A DNA stretch of 32,454 nt from Streptomyces harenosi (GTDB lineage: Bacteria; Actinomycetota; Actinomycetes; Streptomycetales; Streptomycetaceae), in assembly GCF_011008945.1 (NCBI RefSeq), contig NZ_WYCT01000042.1, positions 1-32,454 of the forward strand, given 5' to 3'. The notes under the pieces are model-generated. The model worked only from the letters and a program-made list of their open reading frames with translations, searched no databases and was not told where the DNA came from. Positions 31,605 through 32,454 of the stretch are shown one piece after another (positions within the stretch are counted from its first letter, which is position 1; every line of letters starts with the position of its first letter). The position numbers were made by a program, and so were the translations under genes.

Positions 31605-32357
31605 GTGACATTCGGTGAGCAGCCGGCGTACCTGCGCGTCGCGGGTGATCTCCGCAGGAAGATCGTCGACGGCCTCCTCCCGCCGCACACCCGGCTCCCC
31701 TCCCAGGCCCGGATCCGCCAGGAGTACGGCGTCTCCGACACCGTCGCCCTGGAGGCGCGCAAGGTGCTCATGGCCGAGGGGCTGGTCGAGGGCCGCTCCG
31801 GCTCGGGGACCTATGTGCGCGAGCGGCCCGTGCCCCGGCGCATCGCCCGCTCCGGGTACCGTCCGGCCGACGGCTCCACGCCCTTCCGCCAGGAGCAGGC
31901 CGACGCCGGGGTGCGGGGCACCTGGGAGTCGAGCAGCGAGCAGGCCGAGGCGTGCCCCGCCGTCGCCGAGCGGCTGGCCATCGAGCCCGGCGACCGTGTG
32001 ATGCGCACCCGGTACCTCTTCCGCGAGGGCGGCGAGGCGATGATGCTCTCCACCTCCTGGGAGCCGCTCGCCCTGACCGGGCGCACGCCCGTGATGCTCC
32101 CCGAGGAAGGGCCGCTCGGCGGGATGGGCGTGGTCGAGCGCATGGCCGCCATCGACGTCGTCGTGGACAACGTCACCGAGGAGGTCGGCGCCCGTCCCGG
32201 CCTCGCCGAGGAACTGCTCGCCCTGGGCGGTGTCCCGGGCCATGTCGTGCTGGTCGTCCAGCGCACCTTCTACGCCTCGGGCCGCCCGGTGGAGACGGCC
32301 GACGTGGTGATCCCCGCGGACCGCTACCGGGTGGCGTACCACCTGCCGGTGAAGTAG
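31605..32357 (+). CDS. GntR-family transcriptional regulator with UTRA ligand domain
   Basis: The 250-aa product starts at GTG 31605, with GGGAG 8 bases upstream. Residues about 8-75 are the winged helix-turn-helix (YLRVAGDLRRKIVDGLLPPH; LPSQARIRQEYGVSDTVALE; SGSGTYVRERP). Residues about 95-245 are a UTRA domain (AERLAIEPGDRVMRTRYLF; LALGGVPGHVVLVVQRTFYA; DRYRVAYHL). Members of this HutC-type group sense small metabolites, and similar proteins control plasmid transfer genes (KorSA-like) in Streptomyces. The palindrome just upstream suggests self-repression. Confidence 0.93.
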   Translation: MTFGEQPAYLRVAGDLRRKIVDGLLPPHTRLPSQARIRQEYGVSDTVALEARKVLMAEGLVEGRSGSGTYVRERPVPRRIARSGYRPADGSTPFRQEQADAGVRGTWESSSEQAEACPAVAERLAIEPGDRVMRTRYLFREGGEAMMLSTSWEPLALTGRTPVMLPEEGPLGGMGVVERMAAIDVVVDNVTEEVGARPGLAEELLALGGVPGHVVLVVQRTFYASGRPVETADVVIPADRYRVAYHLPVK

Positions 32358-32430
32358 GGCGGACCGCCTCTCCTGGAAGGGCCGCCTCTCCCCGGGGAGC
32401 CGCCACTCCCCGAGAGCCGCCTCCCCCGAG

Positions 32431-32454
32431 CTGTCTCTTATACCCATCTGACGC
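32431..32454 (+). other. Nextera transposase adapter left at the contig end
   Basis: The last 24 bases begin CTGTCTCTTATAC and continue to CATCTGACGC. They match the Nextera mosaic-end read-through sequence plus five bases of the following adapter, with one mismatch (C for A at position 14). This is an artificial sequence, so the genomic part ends near 32430. Confidence 0.93.

Overview
The window reads as chromosomal DNA of a Streptomyces (or a very close actinomycete). GC is very high, third codon positions are almost all G or C, and GTG starts are frequent. It also carries a typical Streptomyces housekeeping block (ispH, ppgK, a DUF6542 membrane protein, ychF), a DUF4190/septum-formation protein, and many XRE/GntR/LysR regulators. 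It is probably a whole assembly contig: it opens inside a permease gene, and its last 24 bases match a Nextera transposase adapter with one mismatch.

Layout. (1) 1-5551 is conserved core: an APC permease (cut by the left edge), ispH, ppgK, DUF6542, ychF. (2) 5552-7208 is the scar of an integrative conjugative element: a frameshifted C-terminal half of a tyrosine integrase lies against a relaxase C-terminal fragment. (3) 7209-13888 is accessory. It has a HEAT-like protein, then a leftward set (unknown 249-aa protein, APH-fold kinase-like protein, SAM methyltransferase, HAD protein), then a divergent XRE-TPR regulator with a NUDIX hydrolase. (4) 13979-18122 is a leftward, tightly packed four-gene set: a CPCC zinc-ribbon protein, a HEAT-repeat protein, a DUF6000 protein, and a lower-GC Schlafen/AlbA_2-STAND-TPR protein that resembles antiphage NTPases. 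(5) 18123-20352 holds a remnant of an unrecognised gene, a VapBC-type toxin-antitoxin pair, and a second vapC copy that is decayed and partly inverted. (6) 20353-22670 holds an SRPBCC protein and an aldo/keto reductase with a direct-repeat operator candidate, followed by a 28-bp minisatellite. (7) 22670-26226 holds a small membrane-anchored protein and a three-gene type VII secretion substrate operon. (8) 26227-32430 returns to ordinary chromosome: a divergent LysR/SDR pair, a secreted subtilisin with a P domain, a DUF4190/septum-formation protein and a GntR-UTRA regulator.

How the genes may work together. The core genes cover isoprenoid precursor synthesis (IspH), glucose phosphorylation from polyphosphate (PpgK) and a translation-associated ATPase (YchF). 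The stretch from ychF to about 20.3 kb is a layered accessory zone: mobile-element scar, toxin-antitoxin module, candidate defence NTPase, and a regulator-controlled kinase-like/methyltransferase/HAD/NUDIX cassette of unknown product. The STAND operon is the best candidate for an under-described system. The kinase-like cassette is second, because its phosphotransferase lacks the usual catalytic Asp. All functions are inferred from motifs read by eye; no database search was run.
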